Part shown: piece by piece, positions 47,715-58,739 of the stretch
Layout: every line of letters begins with the position of its first letter
How positions within the stretch are numbered: the stretch's first letter is position 1
Assembly (NCBI RefSeq): GCF_026210795.1
Contig: NC_089445.1
Coordinates: forward strand, 992,001-1,056,000
Direction: 5' to 3'
Length of the DNA stretch: 64,000 nt
DNA from: Rhizophagus irregularis
Lineage: Eukaryota > Glomeromycota > Glomeromycetes > Glomerales > Glomeraceae
The notes under the pieces: model-generated
What the model was told of the DNA's origin: nothing
Databases searched by the model: none
The model's input: only the letters and a program-made list of their open reading frames with translations
Program-made: the position numbers and the translations under genes

Positions 47715-49083
47715 ATGGAAGAGGACAATTATCAAGGACATAAGTTTATTCCAAAAGAGTTAAAGGACTGTCCCGAATGCGGGAAACCTAGAATCTCTTT
47801 CGGATGGTGCAAGGATTGTGAAACTAATTCCATGAAGGAAAACTTTCTTTATTGGACATCTGAGAATAAAGAGATTGATGAATTAATTCGTCATACTCAA
47901 CTTAATGCCTCTCAAACTTGCGATTATTTGGAGTGGATCCCGTTCGAGAAATTTGAAATGGTAAAATACATTGGTAGTGGTGGATTTGGTAGTGTCTATT
48001 CAGCACTTTGGATGGAAGGACCAAGATGGAATTGGGATGATGGTGCACAAGAGTGGGCTCGAGCTGGTCCTATGACTGTTGCTTTGAAACGTCTTGATAA
48101 TTCACAGGAAATTTTGAGTTCTTTCATCAACCAGGTAATAATAATTAATAATAATATTAGTTTCGGTAAAATTATTTTCCGATATTTGGAACGATTTGCA
48201 TAATGAAATGATCATTTATTTATAGATTAAAACGTATCACAAATGCTTGCAATCGGCATCGTTGGCTGAGACATTTGGAATTACAAAGGATCCAACATCT
48301 AATTATATGATAGTTATGAAGTATTACGAAAATGGTAATTTATATCAATATCTAGACCGTTCTAATGGAATTCTTTCTTGGCGTGATATGATAGATATAT
48401 TACAGGGAGTTGCTAGAGGTCTTGAAAGAATTCATATTGAAGGAAAAATTCATAGAAATCTTCATGGAGGAAATTTACTTATTGAGGATGAAGTAATTTC
48501 AACTGACGCACGTATTGGAGATGTGGGCCTTTATGGACCAAGCTATATTATTAAAAATGAAAATCCAAATAAAATTTATGGGATTTTGCCATACGTTGCA
48601 CCAGAAGTTTTACGTGGTAAAAATTACAGTACCACTTCCGACATATTTTCATTTGGTATTATCATGAATATTCTTGCAACCGGAAAAAGACCTTGGTATA
48701 ATAGAGCACACGACTATAATTTGGCAAATGATATATGTAACGGTTTAAGACCTGCAATCCCAGATGATACACCAAAATTTTATGCAGATTTAATGGAACA
48801 ATGTTGGGATGATGAACCAGAAAACCGTCCGACAGCATCATATTTAAATGAAAAATTAGGTGAATGGATTACTTTAATTTGCGACGATCCGAGTCCTTCT
48901 CAAATTTCAGATGAAAGTTCTGTTGCTGAAGAGAAAAGGTGGAAGATGATTTCACAATTGTCTAAAAAATATAGTCATCCAGAGAAGCATCCCGATGCAT
49001 ACTATACAAGTAGGCCGAAATGCCATTCCAATTACAATGGTAGGGTTTCTCTTTATGACGAGTTTCGCATGATCAGAAGTTAA
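47715..49083 (+). CDS. Kinase-like protein (probable pseudokinase), copy 7
   Basis: Exons 47715-48134 and 48226-49083, with a 91-nt intron, give about 425 aa. The ATG at 47643 would extend it by 24 residues. The body is nearly the same as copy 6: Cys4, GSGGFGS, VALK, INQ|IK, IHRNLHGGN, GDVGLYGPSYIIKNENPNK and VAPE. From NRPTAS on, it carries tail type B (LNEKLGEWITLICDD, ISDESSVAEEKRWK). The end is unique: the usual TSRLLYFPEL is replaced by TSRPKCHSNYNGRVSLYDEF and a few more residues, so the C-terminus probably runs into new sequence. It is the only intact holder of tail B here. Like the others it lacks the catalytic Asp. Confidence 0.88.
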
Positions 49084-49851
49084 AAATTGGGAATTGCCCT
49101 TAATGAAGAATTTTGGTTTCTTACGTTGCTTTGGCTATACAGTACATTAGACTATGTAAGTTGCGCTATTTTTTTCCCAGTCTTTCGATCGTATATCACT
49201 ATCAAAAGCAAAAACTCAGAATTTATACTGAAAATTCGGATAGAAATTTATGAATATTTTTAAGCATTTTAACGGTTTATAAATTATGCTAATTTTTATT
49301 ATGTACCAAATTACGATTATATGATTATCTTTTTCAATTTATTATTTTTATTTTATCTTATTTGATTATGACAATAGATATCAATATTATTTAAATTATG
49401 ACACTTTTGATTTTGACTTATTACTAATTTTGTCTGCATTTTTTATTTTTTATTTTTTTTAAAAAAAATAGTTGATGTTAACTACTATATACTGTAATTT
49501 ACTGTATTATAATTTTGACGTATCCTTAAACAGAAATTCCAATGGTGCCAAAAAGTTGGAACGGACATTTTTCTAAATGTGTCCAACATTTTCCGAACCT
49601 CTTTTTTTTTTATAAAACAAGTTTGGAAAAATCGATGGTCCGAATTTCCTGAAAAAATAAAACCCCGTAATGGTGTGGTTATCCGAAAAATAATTAGCCG
49701 CAACGTGATCCGGCTCAGGCGTAGATCGTCGTTGTGAATTCCAGGTCATACGCAAAGATTATTATTGATCGGCAGTAATTCCGGCCAAATTATAATTTTG
49801 GCCAGAATTATAAACGCTATGTCGATCATATCCTTTTTTGGCGATAGGCGT
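49084..49851. other. Spacer up to the inversion breakpoint
   Basis: No gene is supported. A near-perfect inverted pair ggccaaattataattttggc lies at about 49793-49812. Overlapping minus-strand ORFs at 49485-49755 are mutually exclusive and unrecognised. Confidence 0.45.
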
Positions 49852-50142
49852 AAGTCTTACGTGGTGAAAATTATACTTCTGCTTCTGACATTTATTCGTT
49901 TGGAATTATTATGAATATTCTCGCAACTGGAAAGAGACCTTGGTATGATAGAGCGCATGATAATTATTTAGCAAAAAGCATTTGCGATGGTGAAAGACTT
50001 GAAATTCCAGATGATACACCAAAATTTTATGCAGAATTAATGCAACAATGCTGGGACAATGAATCAGGAAACCGTCCAACTGCAGCTTATCTATGCAAAA
50101 AATTAAATTGGATTAATTTAATTCGAGATAATCCGAATCCAC
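49852..50142 (+). pseudogene. Inverted C-terminal half of kinase-like copy 8
   Basis: Reads VLRGENYTSASDIYSFGIIMN through PWYDRAHDNYLAKSICDG to LNWINLIRDNPNP, where homology stops. It is type 1/tail A and open throughout. It is exactly the piece missing from the minus-strand pseudogene at 51100-50251, but in the opposite orientation, as expected from an inversion within the gene. Confidence 0.8.
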
Positions 50143-50250
50143 GGTGATACTGGGGAAGATCCGCTTTAACGGGCCCATTTTAGGAATTTATTGTTACACA
50201 AGTTCTAAAAAGGAAATTTTTTTTTTGCAAAAAACAAAATTTGTGGACCA

Positions 50251-51100
50251 GCGCAATATATGGCAAAACTCCATATACCTGGCCTGAATTCTTATTTTCA
50301 TGATAATAACATGGTCCATAAAGACCCACATCGCTAATACGAGCGTCTGTTAAGATTTCATCATCTTCAATGAATAAATTTCCTCCGTGAAGATTTCTAT
50401 GAATTTTTCCTTCAATATGGATTCTTTCAAGACCTCTAGCGATTCCCTGTAATATATCTATTATATCCTTCCAAGAAAGAATCCCATTATGACGATCAAG
50501 GTATTGGTACTTCATAACGATCATATAATTAGATGTTGGATCCTTTGTAATTCCAAATGTTTCAGCCAATAAAGCCGATTGTAAGCATTTGTGATACGTT
50601 TTAATCTATAAATAAATGATTAATGTCAATATGCAAATCGATGCATGGATTCCAAGTATCGGAAAATATTATTATTATTACCTGATTAATGTAAGAACTC
50701 GAAATTTTCTGTGAATTATCAAGACGTTTCAAAGCAACAGTCATAGGACCAGCTTGAGCCCACTCTTGCGCACCATCATCCCAATTCCATCTTGGTCCTT
50801 CCATCCAAAGTGCTGAATAGATACTACAAAATCCACCATTACCAATGTATTTGACCATTTCAAATTTCTCGAACGGGATCCACTCCAAATAATCGCAAGT
50901 TTGAAAGGCATTAAGTTGTGTATGACGGATTAATTCATCAATCTCTTTATTTTCAGATGTCCAATAAAAAAAGTTTTCCTTCATGGAATTAGTTTCACAA
51001 TCCTTGCACCATCCGAAATAGGTTCTGGGTTCTCGCATTCGGGACAATCCTTTAACTCTTTTGGGATAAACTTACGTCCTTGATAACTGTCCTCTTCCAT
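50251..51100 (-). pseudogene. Kinase-like copy 8, N-terminal half, broken
   Basis: Exon 1 is 51100-50682 (419 nt, one less than copy 6). The missing base lies right after the first Cys pair (CPEC), shifting the frame before CKDC. Exon 2 starts at 50605 after a 76-nt intron and runs to VLPYIA at 50251. There the sequence changes abruptly, and the rest of the gene lies inverted at 49852-50142. Seven codons (YENGNLY region) are deleted in frame between MKY and QYLD. It still shows INQ|IK, IHRNLHGGN and SDVGLYGP, so the substitutions predate its decay. Confidence 0.85.
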
Positions 51101-53352
51101 CTCGAGATATGATCCTGCATTATAAAAATATTTATTTGCAGGTTTGAATTATTTCTAACCATAAATACATAGTTCTGTCTATTACAAACTCATACCGCTG
51201 ACGATAAATACCCTCACAAACTTACGGCGCTCTGTAGTACCTATTTTCTTCTTAAAATTTTCTATTAATCGGACCGGTTACTTATTTGTCCAAATATATA
51301 TATATATATATATATTATTTATATATTATTAAAGAAATTCATTTTTGTAAATTCAATTAAGTTAGTATTAAATAATTTTAAACCTTCCAGTCAATTACAT
51401 AATTATACGAAAATATCCTAACAAATTTTAACACAAATAAAAGCACAAAAATCATGTTAATATTCTATAATGAATTTTTTAATTATATTTGTAACTCAAA
51501 CTTTTATATAGTGATCCTTGCATGCATCCCGAAATTTGAACCGAAGTAAACATAGTCGATCGGCCCGTAATCTATCAGATTAAGCCAAATTTAACCATTT
51601 TAGGTTAATTTGATATTGGCTGAATAGTTGCTTTCAAAAAATTACTAATCGTCTTTTAAAAATAATAATTATAATTTTGACAGATCATTTACGCCAAAAA
51701 ACAAATAATCCCGAGAAAAATTCGGCTCATCGATTAAAAAATAATCATCGGTGCATCATAAATTGGTTTCGTATCGTAATTTCTCATCTTTTAACATCCT
51801 TTGAAAAAATGGTAAGAATGTAAGTAATATTTAATATTTTTTTTCCAAATATTTAGAAAAATACATACAAAAGTGTATAGCGGACAAGCACAACTTTACA
51901 TTCTTCTAGTTACCGAATAAAGTTATTGTGTTAATGTGTCAATCCAAACATAAAAATTTCAAAACTATTTATTATAATTAATTACATGATTTAGCAAAAA
52001 AAATTAAAGAAAATAGTATTATTAAAGTAATTAAAAATACAAAAATGAAGATTTTAAAATTGAAGTAAAAAAAAATATTGTAAACTTCAAATATTTTGTC
52101 CCACACCTGATCTTAATGGACGTAATATGAAAGTTTAACATGATTGCGTAAAAGTGTCAAAATTAATTTTCAGTTATACAAACATAACGTGTCCATTAAT
52201 TTGGAAATGGGATTTGAGCCTAAATAGGAAACAGATAGAAGTGCTCTCGTGATGATTTACACAATTTTTTTTTTTTTGGTAAAATGAGATACTTCATTGT
52301 CCGAAGCGTTAATTTACTTTAACCCCGTTTTTGTCCCTGTCACAATCGACAATTTTATTTCCTTTTTTAAATATGTATCACGATTTATGTAGCACTACCT
52401 ATTTGACCCCTGGAATTATGCCAAATAAATAAATGACACGTAGGTCAACGTAACATTTGCGAGTTATGCAACGCGAAGGACTTAAACGGTTCCGTTTTCC
52501 TAATTAATTATATGATAAAGAACATACAAATATATAAAATATATCTAAAGTTTGGCAACGAAATTACCTCCCTCCATACCAAAACCGTTACTTCATACAG
52601 TAACGTTGTAGTACTTTTTCCTACTACCTTAAATTAGCTATATATTGTAAGTTCCACTATTGCAAACTATTATCTGTCATTAACCACAATTTTTTTTTTT
52701 GCTGATTTACATCATGAGATAACAATGAGGTCGGTTTGTAATATATAAGAGAAGTGAAATTGATGTCGATCAGGTGACAAACACAGAAAATGTGATAATG
52801 CGAAAGCTAACCATTTGATTTTAGCACAAAAACTGTGTGGCCACTTATCTGATCGACATCATTTTGAAACGGCTGATACTGTGCGCATGTAATGTTAGAC
52901 AATTATAAGATACCCAGCTTTATTTATTTATTCCTTATCGGTAAATAATTAATGAAGATAGACATTTTAATTTGTCCTATTAAAAGAGTATCTTTCAAAC
53001 AATTATTACACGGCATTTTCGAAATGAACGAGAACTGATTTTTTTTCTTGTTTTATTCAACGGTTTATTTATAATTTTGACTAACGTTCGTTTGAAAAAT
53101 TAAAAATGGATTATTCTTCTCTAAATAGAATTCGGCCATAAGGGCCATAAGCTGGTTTCTTTTTGAGTGACTATTATGAATAAGTTTAAAGTTTTTGTAT
53201 ATCGATAGTTATTAAAAAATGAAAATTTTTTATGTAAAGAAAAGATTAAACTGCTGTCGTGTTCAGTATTACAATACTAGGAAACGGAAACCGTTGTAAG
53301 TCCGGATCGTAAGATTTGTACAAAAATCCAAATATCTTTAAAAATTCAATTT
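51101..53352. other. Duplicated flank of copy 8 and spacer
   Basis: 51101-51380 matches the 5' flank of copy 6 (35920-36180). It contains a (TA)n run at 51296-51314. 51405-52830 then matches 38740-39560 plus 40350-40690, so about 2.6 kb present at 36.2-38.7 kb is absent here. 52840-53350 is AT-rich with nothing recognised. Confidence 0.6.
52292..52500. other. About 205-bp insertion relative to the 40.4-kb duplicate
   Basis: The 40.37-kb copy reads gagatactttattaattat without interruption. Here about 205 bp starting cattgtccgaagcgtt and ending ggttccgttttccta are inserted. No inverted ends or target duplication are obvious. Confidence 0.5.
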
Positions 53353-53620
53353 GTACAAAAAATCTGGCATCCCTAAAAAAATAATAATAAAAAATGAAAC
53401 GTTAGAAACGTTTCTTTAAGGTTAAACAAGTAAGAAAAGCCCTCACAATTTACCTTTAAAAGTCCAGCATGTACAAAAAACCTGTGTTCCTAGATAAAAG
53501 AAAATAAAAATGAAACGCTAAAAACGTTTCTTTAAAGCAAAACAAATAAAAAAACAACTCACCAGTCCGGTATGTACAAGAAATCCAGAAACCCTAGGAA
53601 AAAAATAAGAAAGTCGTTTA
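53345..53620. repeat. Tandem repeat of about 105-120 bp with a hairpin
   Basis: Units share gtacaaaaaatctggcatcc, an A-rich run, the hairpin gaaacgttagaaacgtttc (variant gaaacgctaaaaacgtttc), and a ctcac-type segment. Two full units and a partial one are visible. The architecture resembles the array at 13472 (hairpin, A-rich spacer, cctaaaaaa). Confidence 0.6.
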
Positions 53621-55609
53621 AAAGAAAAATATACTTACTAGCCGAAATCTAAAAAAAAAAGGTAATAAACTTTTTTACTTGTTTATTTTTAATGTAGCAC
53701 GAAATTTCAATACACATTCTGTGCGGACCAATCAGAAATGACGCGTGCGGACAACCGGAAATCGCCACGTGACACTAATTGTAAAATTATATAGTCCTTC
53801 GCTACGCTCCGGACAATTAGCGAAAAACCGCAAGTGTAAAAAAACTAGATTATTTGTAATTTTCTGCTACGTCACCTACGTATTTCTTATAATTTCTATC
53901 TTCTTCAAACTCAATGGAAAATTAGTTATTCGTTTTATCTTCTCGATAATCTTGATAAAAATTCCAAAATTGACTTATTAAAACAATTCATTTATATATA
54001 CGTGTACCGTCAATAATCATTCGAGAAACAAACACGCACATTAAAAAAAATCGTGAAAACTTTAAAATTGTGAAACATTTTTTTTTTTATATACGCAAAT
54101 GTGGAACAAGGTTTTTTAAAGAATTATATTTTATCGTCATTATTTTGTTTCGTCCAATTTGAGACAATTAATGAAAGATTCTTTAATTACATTATTTGGT
54201 AATTTTAAGTTTTAACTTCATTGTTTTATACATCATGTGATATTCCGATTTAACGGAATATTTATCTTTTTTTTGTAACTGGAAATTAAATGTTTTCGTT
54301 AATCGTTACAATTAAAACTTTTTTTAAAGGAGAATTATCAAAGTATTGTTGTAGATCAAACAAAGTCAATGAATAAATATCAAAAGGAAATTGAAGGAGT
54401 CTTTTTCAAATTAGTCGCTCTGACATATCGTTTAATTAGACCAAAAAAAGCGGACAATTAATTAAGTAAATAAACTTGGATTAAATAACTATATTTAGTT
54501 TAACGAAAATAAAAGATACCACATATTAGTAATCTAAATTTTATGAACACAAGACTTTACTTATGACAACAATGAACGTGCGCCCATCCTTTATTAACCA
54601 GAATTCGTTAGTCTCTCATTTTTTGGCCTTTCTATATGCCATGATTAGTTGGTAGATATTGGCTTGTGTTTATATTATTTCAAAAGTTAAAATTTTGAAG
54701 CTTCAAATGATTTTTATGAAACAAATAGAAACAGAATTGGAAATCGATATGTCACATGAATAAAAAATTAAAATATCCGAAATTATACTTGTTCCACAAT
54801 TAGAATCTTGATATAATAAATTTTTTATTGTATTAACGTTTCAATAAATTCAATCCATTCACAATATTATTATATTGTATTACTCGTTCATAAAACTAGA
54901 AGGTTTGAATATTTTCATATAAACAAAGCGAAAAATGAAAATAAAAAAAAAATAATTAAAAACGGATTCGAATTAAGATGAAAACTTTCCCATATTGTAA
55001 GAAAAATACCAAATAAAGAATTATGAAATGTGTTGCACAGACTATTAAGTTGAAGTTTTTATTTTAGTTTGACAAACTCTTGATAAACTTTCAGTTTATG
55101 AAATATATGAAATATTTAAATTTTATTCATTTAATTTTTTTAAAAAAATATGGAAGTATACAAAATCATTTGCAAAATGACGAACGTTATTACCATGAGA
55201 TTTCCGACCCCTAAATAATTAAAAATAATCCGGATTGTTATGCACTTTACAACAAGCAATGCCCAGTTCTGTGCAAATTGATTGCCTGTGAAACATTTTC
55301 AGAAATATAAACACGACCAAAAGTATTCAAATTTTTTTAAAAAATTCTTTAAAATTAAAAACAAGTTATAATTTCTTTTTTTGGATTAAAGGGAATAAAT
55401 AATATTACTAATTATTTAAAGAAATTTTTTTTTTTTGAAGAATATAAGTGACACGATCCATTTAATAGAGGATTTTAAGAAGCAAATAGGTACTACGGAG
55501 TGATGTAAGCGGTATTGATCTCTTAGATAATAACAGACGGAAACATTGAGTTATGTTTAGAATTTAAACCTACAAACAAATATTTTATAATACAGATTCA
55601 TATATTGAG
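53621..55609. other. Spacer and kinase 5' flank
   Basis: A GC-richer spot at 53775-53822 contains ctaattgt...acaattag around cttcgctacgctcc, an imperfect stem-loop. The recurrent 3'-flank module appears near 54588-54630. 54830-55600 is the diverged kinase 5' flank also seen at 46.8-47.7 kb. The ORF at 53745 is not recognised. Confidence 0.45.
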
Positions 55610-55965
55610 ATGGAAGAGGAAAATATAAAGAAAATAAATTTATCTCAAAAGAGTTAAAGGACTGTCCCGAATGCGGGAAACTTAGAATCTCTTTCGGATG
55701 ATGTAAAGATTATGAAACTAATTCCATGAAGGAAAACTTTCCTTATTGGACATCTGAAAATAAAGTGATCGATAAATTAATTCGTTATACTCAACTTTAT
55801 GCCTCTCAAACTTATGATTATTTGGAATGGTTCCCGTTCGAGACTTTTGAAATGGTCAGATACATCGGCAGTGGTGGATTTGGTAGCGTCTGTTCTGAGG
55901 GACAAAGGTGGAATTGGGATGATGGTGCGCAAGAATGGACTCGAGTTGGACCTACTTCATCATGT
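55610..55965 (+). pseudogene. Kinase exon 1 pseudogene
   Basis: Starts ATGGAAGAGG as in copies 6 and 7. It has an early frameshift, stops in the Cys4 region (the second pair is WCKDC to stop-CKDY), then an open stretch from MKENFPYWTSENK through YIGSGGFGSV. An in-frame deletion of YSALWME precedes GQRWNWDDGAQEWTRVGPT. Homology ends there, before VALK. The following bases to 56141 can be read as NNNSESNVYGSLSKIFLTYN in another frame and may be a fragment of an unrelated gene. Confidence 0.75.
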
Positions 55966-56141
55966 TTTCTTTTATGGAAAGTGGTTTTCCAAATAATAAT
56001 TCAGAAAGTAATGTATATGGTTCTCTATCCAAAATTTTTTTGACATATAATCGATCACCTCGCGTATATTTCAATGAAAACAAGCTATTATCAGATGATA
56101 CTACATATTATATTCTGAAGATTATGCTGGAGAAAGACTGA

Positions 56142-56535
56142 GGAAGTAGGAATCTCAAATACACCCCCGAAACGAAAATGATCTTGAGAATACAGTCTAG
56201 TTTATTATACAGTATATTCACGAGAAACATGCAAACTTATATTGCGATTAGAAGTAGAGGTCTATTTTATGCAAAAATATATGGAAACATTATGTAATTT
56301 AGTACGTAAAAAGGATAGATGAGTTTTTATTAAAAAAGAAGATACATAAAGATGTATTTTCTATTATTTATTAATAATCAAAATTTGCTATTTATTTTTG
56401 ATTGGGTATTTCAATAACGCAATTATTAGAAGATTTATTTAATACTCCTTTTGCTCACGCTTCATTGTCTTGAGAAACAAAAATAATTTTGATATTTCTT
56501 CTGATAGGTTATTATTCTGATACATAGAATTATCA
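56142..56535. other. AT-rich spacer, nothing recognised
   Basis: No ORF or repeat is supported. Confidence 0.4.
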
Positions 56536-56793
56536 AGTGGAGGTATGTGTAGTAGCAGGTGTAGTTAGTGCAGTTGCAATGATGGTAGCAATAGCAGTTG
56601 CAGTTATAGTAACAGTTGTAATAGTAGTTGCAATAGTAGTTGCAGTAGTAGTAGTAGTTGCAGCCGCGGTGGCAGTATTAGTTGTAGTGGCAGTAGCAGT
56701 GGTACTCGCTCGGGCTCTTTGTGATCCTGTTTCATTATTGTTGTTTAAAATCGACGAAATTCTGTTATTATTCCTTATTAATCTAGATCTCAT
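56536..56793 (-). CDS. Thr/Ala-repeat ORF on a trinucleotide repeat, uncertain
   Basis: An 86-codon minus-strand ORF begins MRSRLIRNNNRISSILNNN, then ETGSQRARAS, followed by about 50 residues made almost only of Thr and Ala with a few Ile and Val. The DNA under the tail (56537-56710) is a degenerate RYN trinucleotide array (gta, gca, gtt on the plus strand), which explains why both strands stay open. The N-terminal Asn/Ser/Arg-rich part is not simple repeat, so it could be the end of a real gene whose upstream exons I cannot find. It may equally be accidental. Confidence 0.3.
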
Positions 56794-58421
56794 TAAAAGA
56801 AACCATAGGACTTAGCCACCATCTTTTCTTTCACTTTCAGATCGTTTTACGTTCAATCAAACTAGAATTTATGTTAGAAATTATTTTATATCATATGTAT
56901 ATAATTGTTGAATAAAATTATTATAAAATAAACTTTTTTTTACCGATCAAAAACTTGGTTTAAGTTAAAAGGTTCCAAAAGAGTATTGTTATATACAAAA
57001 ACAAGAGTTTACCATTTGCAGCATATTCACAATGAACCATGGAAAAATGAAGATATAACCAAATAAATCCCATATTTTTCAACTCCCCTTCCAATTTATC
57101 CAAAGAAAATGACTTTCCAAGATTTATTTGATAATTTCGTAGAATATTTTGCCGATTTCAACAGCCAAAAAATAAAAATAAAAATAAAATAAAAACTAAG
57201 TATGGACTAATAAATTTAATTTTATACATTTTTTTTTATCGATTTTATTGAACTTACATTATCAGGAATCGACGATTGGAAATATACGTTAAGGAAAAGT
57301 GGATGAATGAACAATTTCTTTTTGAAAATACTTGAATGTTTCTTTGATAAAAATAATTGCAATACGGATATAAAAATAAAGTGTTTTAAAGATTCACTAT
57401 CTAACATATTGTAATATTTGCATTTTTATGTTTCTTTCTTGCAAACTATTTTAGTAATCATGACCTTGAACATACAGTATTATATCTCATAAGAAAATTC
57501 TTTATTATATGCATATATGATTTTAAGCGATATAAATGTAAGTTTCTTTGAAGGCTGAAATTTGAGGAATAGTGTAACGAAAATAAACGCCTTCAAATCG
57601 AGGCATTTTCATTGACAAACGAATTTAGAAATTTTTAATTAATTGGATGTTATGTTTACTTTTTTGATAACTTTATTTAAAAAAAGGAATACAAGCATTT
57701 CTCACGAATTTGGTGAAACATAAAAGCTAATTTTAATAGTGCTTATGATTAATTGACCAATTATTTGTATTTTTATTATTTCTCTTTACCAAGTAGGTTA
57801 AAATGTCTCAATAATTTGAATGAACCTGATGAATATCATTAGTTGCCCTGTAAAAAAAGTCGATCCGTTTTTTATATTCCATCTTTTTTCCGTAAAAGGC
57901 TCATATTTCCGGAATTAATAACCTTATATCATGGAATTTATCGAATTATTTACATTTTCTGTGAAAGGCTTATTTTTACGGAGTTTTTACAGAAATAACG
58001 GATAAAATTTTTTATAGGTTGTCTTCAAAAATACCGACTTTCCTGGCAAATTAATGGTTTCACGGTCAATTTATACTATTCTTTATATTGACTTGAAAAT
58101 CAGACCTCATAATTATTTAAATTTCTCATTATTTTTATTAAATGATCGCACTTTTTTTGGATTGATTGCCCCTGCTCATTTAATCTTGAGCTTGACAACA
58201 AAATATTATAAATATTTTAATAACCTCTTAACGATCAGACTTTGTGTCAATTTTTAAAGTTTGGGTACGATGATAAACTGAAATTCTTCATTCCCGAATA
58301 AATTAGTGACACACTGTTAAATTAAAACAGCAGTTTGATTGATCTAATACAAACATAATTTTTATATTTTTCTAAAAGTATTTTCATTACTTCGTGATCT
58401 TGTTCGAATAATTTACATTCT
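56794..58421. other. Intergenic region
   Basis: No gene is supported; the ORFs at 57222 and 58054 are AT-rich and unrecognised. A likely foldback element lies at 57849-58013. Confidence 0.4.
57849..58013. mobile_element. Possible small foldback element
   Basis: ccctgtaaaaaaagtcgatc and, in reverse complement, cctataaaaaattttatccg form imperfect inverted ends about 165 bp apart. Both are flanked by ttg. Internal tttccgtaaaaggctcat and gtgaaaggcttatttttacg also pair partly. Confidence 0.4.
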
Positions 58422-58529
58422 TCATTGATCGTCGATTTCCCAAATTGCGAGGCTTGCGAGGCTTGATTGAGAACCTCCTTCTTTTTCTTCAAATATTTGA
58501 ACCACTTCCTGTTCCTGATCCTGCTGTTG
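58422..58529 (-). CDS. Possible 3' terminal exon, Gln/Glu-rich
   Basis: After a good acceptor (ttttctttag) the minus strand reads QQQDQEQEVVQIFEEKEGGS followed by QSSLASLAIWEIDDQ and a stop. This is 35 residues with non-AT-biased codons, unlike the flanking spacer. No matching upstream exon is certain. A candidate stretch around 58590-58700 is weak. It could be the last exon of a decayed or split gene. I do not recognise the family. Confidence 0.35.
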   Translation of the reverse strand, partial: QQQDQEQEVVQIFEEKEGGSQSSLASLAIWEIDDQ

Positions 58530-58739
58530 CTAAAGAAAAATTAAAGATAATTGTTTGTTTTTTGTTGTAATTTCATGTCACAGAAGACCAATAGACTGTT
58601 CCAAACGGCTTTTTAATATGCTAACCATATTAAAGCCCCAAACTTACAAGTACAACCTGCAAACACTTAATGAAGGGTTATCGATTCTACAAAAGATTTT
58701 AACTTGATAAAATGAATCATATAAAATAGTTCATTCAAA

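Larger units (their letters stand above)
45310..48840. repeat. Right arm of large inverted duplication
   Basis: Reverse-complement partner of 34800-38380. Outside the kinase gene and the MITE at 45767 it carries no supported gene. The short ORFs at 45.8, 46.2, 46.4 and 46.9 kb are not conserved between arms. Confidence 0.8.

Noticed and set aside
53745-53981. 78-codon ORF with a hydrophobic C-terminus
   Set aside because: Overlaps an imperfect stem-loop and has no recognisable feature; hydrophobicity is expected from T-rich DNA.
56537-56815. Val/Ala-rich plus-strand ORF that looks like a membrane segment
   Set aside because: It is the complement of a trinucleotide repeat; the hydrophobic run is a by-product.
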